A DNA stretch of 64,000 nt from Typhlomys cinereus (Eukaryota; Chordata; Mammalia; Rodentia; Platacanthomyidae): contig JALPQD010000223.1 of the NCBI GenBank assembly GCA_023101885.1, positions 2,963,866-3,027,865 of the forward strand, written 5' to 3'. Position numbers and translations under genes: made by a program. The notes under the pieces were generated by a model. It saw nothing but the letters and a program-made list of their open reading frames with translations. It searched no databases and was not told the origin of the DNA. This document shows positions 1 to 12,425 of this stretch, one piece after another; the stretch's first letter is position 1; the number at the start of each line of letters is the position of its first letter.

Positions 1-385
1 CTCTGTGTGAATAAAGTATGCTGTTACCTAAACCATCCCCTTGACCTAGGGCACAACAAGCTTTCTACAATTGCCTGCATCTGAGGTTAGGAATGCTTGG
101 CTTCTAGAAAAAAGAAACTAAACCACACAATGATTTGTAGCAACATTATAGTTTTAGTAGCTTGGCTGTCTTACTAGTGATTCACTGGATAATTGTGGAG
201 GTTGTGAGGCTGTGGGTTAAATGGTGTCTTTTTCTGCTCCCTTATGAAGAAACCTGACATTTGCAGAACTCCTACCTCATGTGTAAGGCAAGAGAGGTAG
301 TTTTAGAGATGAGCCTGTGTAGACTCTTAACAAAGGTATTTATCTGAAATTAATATCCAGATGCCATTCTAAAATGACTTAATAA
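1..385. other. no recognisable feature
   Basis: This is single-copy-looking AT-rich sequence. No long reading frame, repeat head or RNA gene is visible. Confidence 0.5.
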
Positions 386-478
386 GCCAGATGTGGTGAA
401 ATGTACCTGTGACCTTAGCTATTCTAGATACTGAGGCAGCAGGAATGTTTGAGCCATCCCAACTAAGAAAAATAAAAC
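386..478 (+). repeat. B1-like (7SL-derived) SINE, degenerate
   Basis: The stretch starts gccagatgtggtg and continues with a diverged form of the B1/Alu left-arm order: a 'cctgtgac' A/B-box-like region, a 'ctactg-aggcagcagga' segment, then an A-rich tail ending in aaataaaacaaaac. It is about 90 bp, which fits a diverged monomer. Divergence is high, so it is old and a subfamily cannot be given. Confidence 0.6.
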
Positions 479-1057
479 AAAACAATGTGCACAACTTAAT
501 AGGTAAACAATAACCGAATATGATTTCATTTCTATTCCATTGTTTTCAGACTGTGAGGAAACCCAACAAGAAAGAAATAGGTTGTTATGATGTGATTAGG
601 TGATCACAGTTAACCACTTGGGGACTCTGGACAGACTCTCTTAATAGACATTTTCCTTCACTTATCCTAAGTAGCCAACAGATAGAGTGTTCTTTGGCAC
701 TCCATCCATTCACTCAGCATCTCTGACCATCTTCACAGAAAATGTTTTGATCTTAGAATTGCTGGCCAAGCATCAGGAAGGTCAGTGACCCACACCCGGC
801 CAAGAGCCCTGAGCCTTGCAGTGTGCAATAAGGGAGTATTATGCACACCGGCTTAAATCCAGTGACTTCTGGATGGCTAAAATGACTCAAATCTCAACTG
901 AAATGATTTCATTAGCTCTGTGGGCCTTTCACACCACTTCAGAGGCCATTCGACATGAAACTTTGTAAACTGGAAGATATCGCTAAACAACTATAATATC
1001 ACATACAAAGAATTCAGCTCTAAGATGAATCAAACTCAGGCCTTCACTTCTGAATTA
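479..1057. other. no recognisable feature
   Basis: No repeat, RNA gene or coding frame is recognised in this stretch. Confidence 0.4.
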
Positions 1058-1062
1058 ATGCC

Positions 1063-1415
1063 TGGGGCAGTTAGTTTCAGGTATCAATTTGACAACTAAA
1101 GGCTGAGTCTTTTGACATATTTTGGAGAATTATTTAGTTAAGACAAATTCTGAACAAGTCTGTGGAGGATTATGAAGTTAATGTGAGAAAACCCAGATCA
1201 TAGTGAGAGAAACAATTCCCTGGGTAGGGAGATAACATAGGAGAGCTGGCCCATTATTTTGGAAAACTGGCAAGTGAGAAAGTGAGCCCCTCTTTCATTT
1301 CTTCTCTCCTGCCATGCCAATGAACTATAACCAGAAATGAAAGTCAAGAATACACTTCTTTCGTAGTCTGTTTGTGTCATGTACTCATATCAACAAAAAA
1401 AGAGTAACTGGAGCA
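1063..1415 (+). repeat. 5' LTR of MaLR provirus A
   Basis: It begins tggggcagttag and ends agagtaactggagca. Near the 3' end is the MaLR signature in which a tcat-tactcat segment precedes 'caacaaaaaaagagtaactgg'. It aligns along its length with 2794-3155. Confidence 0.7.
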
Positions 1416-1751
1416 GAATTTGGTACCAAAGAAATGAGTATATGGCTATTGTGCTTTTTAATCCATGTTATTGGAGAAATGTGAAAATGTTTAAGGATTC
1501 TGAAACTTTGCACTAGAAAAGTCATTGAGCAGAGGTTAGGGGACTATTTACAAAAGAGTAATGCTGAGAGAAAAGCGAACTGTTTAGATTATGTTGCAGT
1601 GTTTTGTAGGGGAACAAGGACTGTGGTGAAACTGAATTTAAAGATAATGGATTGTTTTACTGAACAGAGCTGCCTGGCCAGGTTTAAATATTCAGACAAG
1701 GAAAAGGAAAGCAGGAGAACAGCTATAGCTTTTGTAGAAATTAACATTACT

Positions 1752-1842
1752 TTGGGGTTGGAGAGATGGCTCAGGGGTTGTGACTCTGTCTCAGAAGCAG
1801 GGTTCTGAGTTCAGATCCCAGGTCCCACGTTAAAAAAAAAAA
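1752..1842 (+). mobile_element. tRNA-derived B2-superfamily SINE (head plus poly-A) with clean target duplication
   Basis: The head ggttggagagatggctcag followed by gagttcagatccca carries A- and B-box-like elements of a tRNA-derived SINE. It is short (about 78 bp) and ends directly in an A tract. The 16-bp sequence AGAAATTAACATTACT lies perfectly on both sides (1736-1751 and 1843-1858), which proves retrotransposition by target-primed reverse transcription. It lies inside MaLR provirus A and is therefore younger than it. The missing body and (AC)n tail mark it as a head-only or internally deleted copy. Confidence 0.85.
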
Positions 1843-2793
1843 AGAAATTAACATTACTGGGGGAAAAAAAAACTTAGTGCTTCCTACTGACTGGGACAGT
1901 GGGAGTAATATTGTGAGGGTAGAATCCACCTTGTACAGGCTGTATGCTATAAAAAAAAAAAATCCAGACTTATTTAGTGAAAAAAAAAAAAAGCCTAAAG
2001 TGAAATATTTTTTCAAGGTCTTCCAAAGTGTTTGACCAGAAAAACACTTCTGGTTCAGCATACAGAACCTGACACAGCTAAGGTTCCAGTGGCCCAGAAT
2101 GAATCTCAACCTTGTGGCAGAATTTGGCAGCATTGGGCAGGAACTGATTTTGATACAAGATTGAGGTGTTCACAGAGAGCAACTGAGACTTGATGTTTTT
2201 GTGGTAGGCTTGATGTTCCATAGTTGTAGTAGAGAACCCAGGATGGAGATGTCAGAAACATGGGTGTGTGTAGAGGGAGGCCACAAATCAAGATTGGAGC
2301 TGGTCAAGGTAAGAATTGTAGGCAATTGTGGGCAAAGAGGGAATTATGTAAATTGCCTATCATTTCTTAGTGACAGAGACAGACATTGAACTTTAAGATG
2401 TGGTATTTATGTTCCTGGATTTTGGTCTTATTTGATCCTGATTTTAATTAAATATTTTCCTATTATATTGTGGTGCTTCCATTTGAAAATAAGGATCTCT
2501 ATTCTGTGATATTAATGTTTGGGAGGATTTAACTTGATTTTGATATTACAGGTACTTACAATTAAATACAATTTGGGACTTTCAAAATGTTAGAACTATA
2601 CTATTTATGATTATGGGCATTCGAAAACTGGATTATGAGTACTTTTAATGTTGGACAATGAGAACTTTTAAAATTGGACTGAAGGTATTTTAAACCATAG
2701 GATGAATATAACATCTTTGGAGAAAAGGGTTAAAAGGTTGTGGTTTTAAAGTAATGTATTTTTGTGCAAGTTGAACTGACAAGGGGTGGAATA

Positions 2794-3155
2794 TGGCAAT
2801 TAGTTACACATGTGAATTTTACAACTGAAGACTGAGCTTTTGGGCATGTTTGTGAGGAGTACAAACATATGGTAAATTATTCAACTGATGTAGGAAGATC
2901 AAAATCATAGTGAGTGGAACTATTTATTCTTTGAGCAGTGAATAAGATGGAGAGCACTGGTTCAATATTTTGGTTGAATAGCAAGTAAAAAAATATGACT
3001 CTCAGCTCTTTTTGTGGACATGGTGTGACCAGTTCCCTGGGTTCCTGTTGTTGACATGAGCTCTCCTGCCTTGCTGATGTGACTCATAATGCTCTTGTTC
3101 CCCTAAATTGTTTGACTCATGTATTCTTGTCATCAACAGAAGAGTAGCTGGAACA
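2794..3155 (+). repeat. 3' LTR of MaLR provirus A
   Basis: It begins tggcaattagttac and ends agagtagctggaaca. It shares the order of blocks with the 5' LTR, including 'gatcaaaatcatagtgag' (5' form cccagatcatagtgag), a ggagag-ctgg segment and the closing 'tcatcaacagaagagtagctgg'. Confidence 0.7.
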
Positions 3156-3160
3156 ATGCT

Positions 3161-5035
3161 CTTTCAATACATCACAGTGCAGGAGTGAGTTGAAGGTGCT
3201 GGGGGTCACAGTAGTGAGTTCCCAAAGGATTTCACTGGGGCACTTCTGCTGACAACAGAAGCCTTGCCACCCGCCTTGTGAGAACAGAACCGAGACCACC
3301 ATATGCATCCCAGACCTCCCTTTAATTTTGAATTTTTCTGTATAGATCCTAAACCGGAAAGAAAAACACAAGTTAGATAAAAAGCTGATTATACTACATA
3401 AATTATAAAATGTCTTTAAACCTTCCTGGGATAATTTTCTAGCCCCCATAAAAATGCCTTGTAAATATAAGTCTGCAAGTTTATACATATTAATAATACG
3501 GCCCCCTAGATGGCTCTCCTGCTCTTGTGCCTACTGGGTCCTATGGTCATATGTTTTGGGCCACACCGATGATAAGCTACTTCATGCCTCATCTCCCAAG
3601 GTCACCCCACCATCCACAGAACACACCAAGGAGATACTGTTTGTGAGCACCTCAATAGTAGAAAGATTCCCAAGTTTGCTCATAGAGTCATTTGAAAGGG
3701 TTTCTAACCACTGAGATGCAAGGCAGTGAATCGTGTCTTAGCACATAGGTTTGAAGTCTAGCCATACGGTTTCCTTCTTTTTTCTTTTTCAGTCCAGTGA
3801 GAAATGAAATGCCCTTTCCTTGCAAAGACAAGAAGCAGGAGCTAATTTCAAGAAAAATGTTATAACTCTGTGTGTTGGAACACAAGGGAGCTGGGCCAGG
3901 AGAGACCATGTCCCAACCCGACCATGCTCTTGGCGTAAATGTGAGAAGGTGATTTTGCCTGGTTGCCCTGCAAAGGCAACAAACCCACTTAGATGCAGGC
4001 TAAGCTAAATCCCAGGTGAAGCCTTGCTTCACCTCCATCAGAGTGAATCCAAGTAGCCACAGGTATGTTCTGCAAAGCACAACAAACTCACGGATCACTA
4101 GTGAACAATATTTTATTCATAGCAAGTAAGAGCCACAAGGGAGAAAGAAAACAGGCACAGACTGTTTTGTGGTTTGCAAAATGAATAACCTCAGTTTGAA
4201 CCCCCTTCATGGGATTTCTGGATGCTGAATCAGACCAATGACCATATGGAAGGTTTGGTGGAACCATTCCTGAAATCTACGGCAGATGAGGGGCTGTCAG
4301 AAATGAATCAGCCTCCTCTTCCCTTGCTGTCTCTTTGATTTCCAGAACTAATAGTCTAGACTAGATGTTCAAAGACCTCTTGTTTATTCGAAGTCTAGTG
4401 AAATGGAAGGTTATAAACTAAATTCTCATGCCATGAGAAAGACCTGCCACATCTTCCAAGTCCAACACTTCAATCGATCGTTCTGGTGTTTAAACTGAAT
4501 GAATACTTTTGGGAATATGTGACTTGGTGCTCTGCTGGACTGGAGGGCCAGGAAGTGTGCAGAGCTGTCCTGTAGTGGCTCAGCTCTCAGTCACGCCAGC
4601 CAGCTTAGTCTGCAGCTGTGATGTGCTGTGCTGTGATGCCAGCTGTAGTAGAGCCCTGCATTGAAGAAGTCTCCGGGAGACTGCCACATGGCCTATGCCA
4701 GTGCACCACCTCCAACTGCTGTCCCCAGGCTCTGGTTCCATGTTACACTCCCCAGTCAAGTGCTTGCTGAGGATGCTGCTTGCATAGTCAGCATGAGTGC
4801 ACAGGCAGAGGGCAGCACGACTGCAGGGGTGACTAATCCCGGAGCTTGCCAGGACAAACAGGACAAATTCCTGTGTCCAGGTCTTGTTCCTGTGACAAAA
4901 TCAGGAAGCTTCACAAATAAACTCTGTGGTCTCTCCTGTCTTTCTCTAACAGGAGTCCAAGGCAAACAGGAAGTGGAAGACCTTTACATTTCTCAGATTT
5001 GTGGTGTATTTCCTGTCTTTTATCCCTGTTATAAA
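3161..5035. other. no recognisable feature
   Basis: No repeat is recognised with confidence and reading frames are short. A 129-codon frame at 4661-5050 runs into the CA-rich tract and has no protein-like feature. Confidence 0.4.
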
Positions 5036-5155
5036 CACACACACACGTGACACATGCATACATACACACATGTATGCACACACATATTCCCACATTCACA
5101 CATGCACACACATAGACACATGCATACACATGCATACACATGCACACACCTCTCC
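5036..5155. repeat. degenerate CA-rich microsatellite
   Basis: Interrupted (CA)n with many acacatgcata variants, of the kind a decayed dinucleotide repeat gives. Confidence 0.85.
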
Positions 5156-5690
5156 CTCTTGTCCTTCAAACACAATATGTCCACATACTGGGAAAGAGAA
5201 AGACATGATAGCCACCTTATAGCTCAGAAAAAACAAAGGACATGCAGAGCTCCATCCTTCCTTGCTTTCGCTGCCACCGTAAGGGAAACTGAGTGCCAAG
5301 TGCTTGTCTGGGCTCTCCAGTCTCCCCCAGGGAGGGCCTGGCCAGACTTCACCTGAGAAAACATTTAAATACTGAAAACCAGCAAAGATTTTGTTGCTGT
5401 GCTATTCTCTAGGACACTGTGAGACAAAAGCAGCTAATGAGGTGAGTCTGTCTCCAGGCAAGACTATTCGCTCAAATGCTAAATTGGATCCTGTTCTCAC
5501 TGCATTTCCTGAGACAAGTGTCAGCAGATAACATTCACCTATTTCTGCCCTCAAAAGACAGAACAGCTGCTATATTCTTTAGTCCTTTGGGTGAAAAAAA
5601 AATCAAAGAAACTTCTAAGCAACATGGAGACCAAAACTGATACACACACAGGCCTGGCCCTCGTGGACAAGGTAAGTCAGTCCCAGATTC
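5156..5690. other. no recognisable feature
   Basis: No repeat, RNA gene or convincing reading frame is visible. Confidence 0.4.
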
Positions 5691-5695
5691 AGAAG

Positions 5696-6082
5696 TGTCA
5701 TAGTTAGGCACAGGTGCCAACTTGAGAGTTGAGGGTTTTGAGCTCTGGGCACATTTGTTAAGCCCAAAGAGAACATGGAGATTGTCTAACTGATGGGGGG
5801 GGGTGGTGGAATTAGGCCCTGGATAAATCACAGAGAGCTGGTTGAGAGAGTCGGCATCTTTCTGTTCACTTGGCCAGACATGCTGGTCTGGCAGGTAAGG
5901 ATTGTCCCTCTCTCAGCCATTATGTGGTGATGGTGTGGCCAGTTCCCTCGGCCCTGGTGTTGGTGCATGCTCTCCGTCAAGCTGGACTAAGAACTGTAAC
6001 CAGTAATCGTAAGAGAAAATAAACACCTTGTCCCTTTAGCTGTTTGGTGGTCATTTCTCAACCACCATGCAGGTGAACTACA
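5696..6082 (+). mobile_element. solo MaLR LTR
   Basis: It begins tgtcatagttaggcacagg and ends gtgaactaca, with the MaLR 3' signature: a 'gtaagagaaaataaacacc' polyadenylation-signal block, then a leucine-rich-looking ttagctgttt block. A perfect 5-bp duplication, agaag, flanks it (5691-5695 and 6083-6087). A short G8 run sits near 5793. No interior is attached, so it is a solo LTR formed by recombination between two LTRs. Confidence 0.75.
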
Positions 6083-6087
6083 AGAAG

Positions 6088-6650
6088 GTACCCCAAATGT
6101 AGTACAAAGTACAGAGCATAGGTCTCGAATGTTTCACAGTGTGGAGAATGCATATGCCCCTTGGGTAGAACTCAGACTCTTTGCACCAATCATCCAAGGC
6201 TCCTTTCTGTACATTCTTCCTACCCCAAGTCCATGTCAGTAATTCTAACACAACTGCATTTTAGTTTGTTTAGCACAGTGACTATTATACAGTTAGGTCC
6301 ATGGGAGCCCTGTGGCCTGGCAGGTGAATGAAACTGCAGCATACCACTCATCTGTTTTCTCAAGATTTCCATGTTTTGCCTAATCTAAGCATTTCAATTT
6401 CTATAAGTGGACAGCAAAGGAAAACTGTAAGACTCCTATTCACTTCATGATCCTCTGCACTGATTTGATCACCATATCAATTGCACTTTCAATATAGCCT
6501 ATCAATTATAGTATAGTACATCAATTAGAATATATATCCTAAATTATTAAATATGAATTTATCACTCAGTGAAAAATCTTAAGGAAATATCAAAAGATGT
6601 GGTGAGGATTTAAGTATCAAGGATATTAATCTCAGAACTAATACAATACT
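6088..6650. other. AT-rich flank, no recognisable feature
   Basis: Low-complexity AT-rich sequence leading into the 73-bp tandem units. Confidence 0.4.
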
Positions 6651-6758
6651 TAAAAAATTAGGAACAAGTCAATATCCAACAATCTACAATAGTTAAATTA
6701 ATATAAGAATTATATACAATATTTAAAAAATTAGAAACAAGTCAATATCCAACAATCT
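6651..6758 (+). repeat. about 73-bp tandem units, left part
   Basis: The motif gtcaatatccaacaatct recurs with atccaacaat at 6674 and 6747, a 73-bp step. The same unit continues on the far side of the L1 at 13171 and 13241. The L1 therefore split a pre-existing small array of at least three units. Confidence 0.8.
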
Positions 6759-7158
6759 CTCTTCCCCACCCGGCTCCGCCGGCCGGGACGTGCGCGCAGT
6801 CCAGCGAGGACTCATCCTGCGACCTAGGTAAGCTCCACCCGCGCCCGCCCACCAGAACCCCAGGTCAGCCCAAGGGACCCAGCTCCTACGCCACCATCCA
6901 GCCGGAGCTGTGCACAGGGCCTAGGGAAGAGGAGGACCTCCCCCTGCGCCTGGGCCCAGCCCCAGCTCCCCTCGGGTTAAATAGCTCCACGCCCACACCC
7001 CCATCCTCCCTTCCCCACCCTGCTCCGCCGGCCTGGATGCGGTCCAGCCTGGCCTCATTCGCGACCTAGGTAAGCTCCGCCAGAGCCCGCCCACTAGAAT
7101 CCCAGGCCAAATAATTTCAGTTTAGTGAAATTGAAAGATCTTAAGAGTTAAAACGACA
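6759..7158 (+). promoter_or_regulatory. L1 5' UTR, tandem GC-rich promoter units
   Basis: A block starting cttccccacccggctccgcc at 6761 recurs as cttccccaccctgctccgcc at 7010, a 249-bp step. Both copies continue with gcgacctaggtaagctcc and a gcccgcccac segment. This looks like 1.5 monomers of the tandem promoter type known in rodent L1s. L1 5' UTRs of this kind drive RNA polymerase II transcription from an internal start. The second unit is cut short by the ORF1 leader. Confidence 0.75.
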
Positions 7159-8242
7159 ATGCCAAAGTCAAAGTGCAAATCCATGAGAAGCAACACTCAA
7201 GTAAACAAATTTCCCACTGAAGGAATTAATCCCATAATGTTAGACTCCAACCAAAACAAACCCATGAAAAATGGCCAAGAAACCCCCAGGATAACGATTT
7301 CAAAATATGATCATTACCATGTTCAATACTATGAAAGAGGAAATCCGGGAGGAATTACATAATCGAATCAATCGCTTTGAAAAGGAACACAACAGACACT
7401 TGGAGGAGTTGAGAAAAACAGTGCAAGAAACAAAAACAGGCATAGAGCAGTTAAAACAGACTCGAGAAGAGTTTAAAACCGAGCTAAAAGACAAGTTATC
7501 TTCAACCCAGAACTCCATAGAGAATCTTATCAACAGAACTAAGGAAGCAGAAAACAGAATTTCAGACCTTGAAGATAAAGTGGGAGTACTAACCAGCTCA
7601 ATGGAAGAGGTTGTTAAAGCCAAAAAGATACTTGAGAGAAATATCCAAGAGATATGGGACACCCTGAAGAAGCCTAACATGCGTATTCACGGAATACCAT
7701 CAAGAATCTCAAAATACCACCCCTGAGGAAATTTTTCAAACGATCATCAAGGAAAACTTTCCTCATCTAAAAAAAGAGAGGCCCACCCATATACAAGAGG
7801 CATTCCGCACCCCAAACAGATACGACCAAAACAGAAGCACCCCACGGCAAATAATAGTTAAAACACTCCACATTCAAGATAAAGAACTGGTGCTGAGAGC
7901 TTCAAGGGAGAAAAAAACAAGTCACTTTTAAAGGAGAAAAAACAAGTCGCTTTTAAAGATAAACCTATTAAAATAACAAATGACTTCTCAGTTGAAACAG
8001 TAAAAGCAAGAAGAGCTTGGAGAGACATACTTCAAGTATTGAATGAACAACAATGTCAACCCAGGCTGATTTACCCTGCAAAATTATCCATCATGATTGA
8101 GGGAGAAAGAAAAATCTTCCAGCACAAAGACAACTTGAAGGGATACATGTCCACTAAACCAGGCTTTCAAAAAATGCTAGAAATGATACTCAAGCATGAA
8201 GAAAAAAACAGGCATATCCAGGAGAACAGAAGGCAAGTATAA
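7159..8242 (+). pseudogene. L1 ORF1p (RNA-binding chaperone), broken
   Basis: The product of an intact copy is the trimeric nucleic-acid chaperone that coats L1 RNA in cytoplasmic particles. The ATG at 7159 opens MPKSKCKSMRSN, the polar N-terminus. The frame shifts near 7310-7360 into a long charged heptad region (about 7320-7620) that would form the coiled coil. The MRIHGIPS motif near 7678-7700 marks the start of the RNA-recognition domain. A stop follows at 7724, and the C-terminal domain continues in other frames to 8242. A tandem duplication of about 25 bp at 7907-7957 adds another lesion. A run of the normal length (about 1.08 kb) is otherwise preserved. Confidence 0.9.
7907..7957 (+). 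repeat. short tandem duplication within L1 ORF1
   Basis: Two neighbouring copies of a ggagaaaaaacaagtc-type unit, 26 and 25 bp (7907-7932 and 7933-7957), differ by one A in the homopolymer and one a/g change. This is a slippage or strand-switch product specific to this copy and shifts the ORF1 frame. Confidence 0.8.
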
Positions 8243-8289
8243 CATTAAAAGCGAAGCAATATACTTATAAAAACTACTAAACATAATAA

Positions 8290-11200
8290 ATGTCTGGAAT
8301 TAAAAATAGTTTCTCCATTATAACACTAAATGTTAATGCAATTAATTCACCGATCAAGAGACACAGATTACAAACTTGGATTAAAAATCACAATCCATCA
8401 ATCTGCTGCCTGCAGGAAACCCATCTCACCACAAAAGATAGGCACGCTCTAAAAATAAAAGGCTGGTCAACAATTCTACAAGGCAATGGAAGCAGAAAAC
8501 AGGCAGGGGTAGCCATTATGCTATCAGACAAAGTGGACTTCAAACAAAGAAAATTATAAGAGACACTGATGGATACTACATTTTAGTCACAGGTACAATT
8601 CACCAGGAAGACTTCACAATACTGAACATATATGCATCCAATACGGGCCCCTCCACATTCATTAAGAAAACCCTACAGCGTCTAAAGCAAGAAATCAACC
8701 CCCAAACGATAATTCTTGGGGACTTGAACACCGCCCTCTCAACATGGGATAGATCAACAGGTCAAAAGCTTAACAGAGACACTTTGGAACTTAATCAAAC
8801 CCTGAAAGAAATGGACCTTACAGATCTCTATCGAACTTTTCACCCACGCACCAAAGAATACACATTTTTCTCAGCAGCACACAGAACTTTCTCCAAAATA
8901 GATCACATGTTGGGCCACAAAACGAATCTACACATATACAAAAAAGTTGAAATTCTAACCTGTGCCCTATCAGACCACCGCGGCCTAAAGCTGGACATCC
9001 ACAACACATCAAACAAGGGAAAATACACTAACTCCTGGAAACTTAACAATATGATGCTGAATGAGAACTGGATTCGGGAAGAAATTAAAAAGGAAATTCA
9101 AGATTTCCTGAAAGTGAATGATAATGAAAATACAACTTACCAAAATCTCTGGGACACAATGAAAGCTGTTCTAAGAGGTAAGTTCATAGCTCTTAATGCC
9201 TACATCAAAAAAATGGAAACATCTGAAATAAACAACTTAACAATGCAGCTGAAAGCTTTAGAGAAACTAGAGCAATCTGATCCCAAAAGTAGTAGAAGAG
9301 AGGAGATTAGCAAAATAAGGAGAGAAATATTTGAAATCGAGATTAAGAAAACAATAGAAAAAAATCAACCAGTCAAAAAGCTGGTTCTTTGAAAAATCAA
9401 TAAGATTGATACACCCCTAGCTAAATTAACCAAAAGCAGGAGAGAGAAAACCCAAATTAACAAAATCAGAAATGAATATGGAGTTATCACCACTGATACC
9501 CAAGAAATCCAGAGAATTATAACATCATATTTCAAAAAGTTGTACTCTGTGAAGTTTGACAACACAAAAGAGATGGATGAATTTCTAAGTAAACACAACT
9601 TACCTAAATTGAATCAGGAAGTTGTGAATAATTTAAATAGTCCTATAACATATAAGGAAATTGAGGAAGTAATCTTGAATCTTCCCATGAAAAAATGTCC
9701 TGGACCAGATGGATTCAGCACAGAGTTCTACCAGACATTTAAGGAGTTAATAATACCAATACTCCTTAAACTGTTCCATCAAATAGCAAAGGAAGGAACA
9801 CTACCAAATTCCTTCTATGAAGCTAATATCGTTTTAATCCCAAAACCTAATAAAGATTCACTTAAAAAAGAAAACTATAGGCCGATCTCTCTGATGAACA
9901 CAGACGCAAAGATTCTCAACAAAGTCTTAGCAAATCGGATTCAAAAACATATCAAAAAGATTATTCATGGGAACCAAGTAGGCTTCATCCCCTGCACACA
10001 AGGTTGGTTCAACATACGCAAATCAATAAATGTAATTCATCATGTAAACCAGTCCAAAGTCCAAGACCACATGATACTCTCGATAGATGCAGAAAAAGCT
10101 TTTGACAAGATCCAACAGCCTTTTATGATCAAAACGCTAGAGACAGTAGGAATGGAAGGAACCTTTATCAATATAATAAAAGCTGTACACAACAAGCCCA
10201 CAGCAAGGATTATGCTCAATGGGGAACAATTGGAAGCATTCCCACTTCGATCAGGAACTAGACAAGGCTGTCCACTCTCACCACTTCTATTCAATATTGT
10301 ACTTGAAGTCTTAGCTGAAGCCATAAGACAAGAAAGGGCATAAGAGGGATTCAAATCGGCAAGGAAGAAGTCAAGCTATCCCTATTTGCAGATGACATGA
10401 TCTTATACCTGAGTGATCCCAAAAACTCCACAAGGAAGCTCCTGGAACTAATTGAGAAGTTCAGCAGGGTGGCAGGATACAAACTAAATGTGCAAAAATC
10501 AGAGGCCTTCCTATATGCCCAGAATGAAAGAAGTGAAAAAGCCTTGAGAGAAACAATCCCATTTACTATAGCCCCTAAAAAAATGAAATACCTTGGTATA
10601 AACCTAACCAAGGAGGTAAAAGACCTTTACAATGAAAACTTTAAACCCTAAAGAAAGAAATTGCAGAAGACACCAGAAGGTGGAAAGACCTCCCATGTTC
10701 CTGGATTGGCAGAATCAACATCGTAAAAATGACCATCCTACCAAAGGCAATATACAAATTCAATGCTATACCAATTAAAATCCCAAAGCAATTCTTTAAA
10801 GAAGTTGACCAAACAATCTCAAAGTTCATATGGCGGCACAAAAGACGCAGGATAGCAAAGACAATCCTGAGTAACAAAAACACTGCTGGAGGTATTGCCA
10901 TACCAAACCTAAGTCTATACTACAAATCCATAGTTAAAAAGACAGCCTGGTACTGGCTCCAAAATAGACACACAGATCAATGGATAAGGATTGAAGACCC
11001 AGATATAAGCCCACAAAGTTACAGCCATTTGGTCTTTAACAAAGGGGTCCAAAGAATCCAATGGAAAAAGAACAGCATCTTCAACAAATGGTGCTGGCAA
11101 AACTGGATCTCCACATGCAGAAGATTAACGCTGGACCCATACTTGTCACCATGTACAAGACTTAATTCCAAATGGATCAAGGACCTTGATATCAGGCAAG

Positions 11201-12027
11201 AGACTATAAAAACCATAGGTGAAAGGGTAGGGAACTCCCTCGAGCTGATTGGGCTAAGCCAACATTTCCTAAACAGACATCCAATGGCACAGTCACTGCT
11301 ACCAACTCTCAACAGTTGGGATCTTGTGAAATTAAAGAGCTTCTGTTCAGATAAAGAGATTGTAACACGAGCTCAAAGGCACCCCACAGAATGGGAGAAA
11401 ATCTTCACTAACCACATATCTGATAGAGCTCTACTGTCCAGAATGCACAAAGAACCTTGAAAACTAAACACCAAGGAAACCAATGGCCCAATTAAAAAAT
11501 GGGCCCTGGAACTTCAAAGAAACTTTACCAGGGATGAAATTATAATGTCTAACAAATATCTTCAAAAATGCTCCACTTCTTTAGCCATCAGGGAAATGCA
11601 AATCAAAACTTCCCTGAGATATCATCTCACCCCGGTCAGGATGGCAAAAATCCACAATACAAACAACAACAAATGCTGGAGAGGATGTGGAGAGAGGGGA
11701 ACTCTCCTACATTGCTGGTGGGAGTGCAGGCTCATACAGCCACTCTAGCGAGCCGTCTGGAGATTCTTAAAGAAATTAAAGATTGAAATGCCATATGACC
11801 CTGCGATTCCACTTTTGGGTATAACCCCCCATACAGCAGAGGTTCACCTCGATAGCACAAGCACGACCATGTTCATAGCAGCACTGATTACAATAGCAAA
11901 GTCATGGAATCAACCCAAATGTCCAACAGTTGAAGAGTGGATAAGGAAACTGTGGTACATCTATACAATGGAGTACTACTCAGCCATCAAATTACTGGAA
12001 TTAGCCGGGAAATGGATGTCATTATAA
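8290..12027 (+). pseudogene. L1 ORF2p (endonuclease and reverse transcriptase), broken
   Basis: ORF2p nicks genomic DNA and copies L1 RNA at the nick. The APE-like endonuclease domain is seen from 8290: the QETH box with its catalytic Glu at 8416-8418, GDLN at 8718-8729 and SDH at 8970-8978. The reverse transcriptase domain spans roughly 9680-10650, with [10 protein letters not shown] near 9700, a [13 protein letters not shown] block near 10255 and the catalytic LFADDM at 10382-10399. A cysteine-histidine motif, C-x3-C-x7-H-x4-C, is at 11674-11727. Breaks: stop at 8557, frame change to a stop at 9390, shift near 10343, stop at 10649, stop at 11458 and a shift before 11788. The last open frame ends at 12025-12027. 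The catalytic motifs survive, but the chain cannot be made in one piece. Confidence 0.95.
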
Positions 12028-12425
12028 CAATTATATTAAGTGAAGTATCCCAGACCCCGAAAATTAAGCGCCGTATGTACTTCCTAATAGGTGGCTCCTA
12101 ATACCAAACCCACCCAGTGCATCTTGAGACACTCATAGGTAAATCTATGTATTACCTACAGTTATTGCAAGGATTATGAATAGGAGGGATGGGGTTGGAG
12201 GGCCACACCAGAAACAAGGAGAGAAGTGACCATGTTACAGTAGAGAAAATAGGCCTCCATCAAGGACTGCAAGAAAGTAATGTGACACCTTGTTAAGTTC
12301 ACAGACATTCGTTCCTGATCATTTACAACTAAGGGGGTATGAACTCACCAGAAGGGGAGGGCATATAGTACGGCAGATTAAAAAGTAACCATTTTGCAAA
12401 TGGGTGATTGACCCCTCCCATTGCC

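Larger units (their letters stand above)
1063..3155 (+). mobile_element. ERVL-MaLR provirus A (both LTRs present, noncoding interior)
   Basis: Two related LTRs (1063-1415 and 2794-3155) flank about 1.4 kb of interior. The 5' LTR is followed within three bases by a tggtacca motif, the tRNA-Leu-type primer site usual for ERVL and MaLR elements. The purine run aaggggtggaa lies just before the 3' LTR. Candidate 5-bp target duplications are atgcc (1058-1062) and atgct (3156-3160), one mismatch. The interior end shares a 'ttggac...aatgagaact...gga-tga' block with the second MaLR provirus at 28.7 kb. No gag or pol frame is visible, as expected for a non-autonomous MaLR. A SINE interrupts the interior at 1752. 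The two LTRs differ at many positions, so the insertion is old. Confidence 0.75.

Noticed and set aside
5001..5356. His/Thr-rich and Cys/Val-rich frames over the CA tract
   Set aside because: They are translations of a microsatellite.
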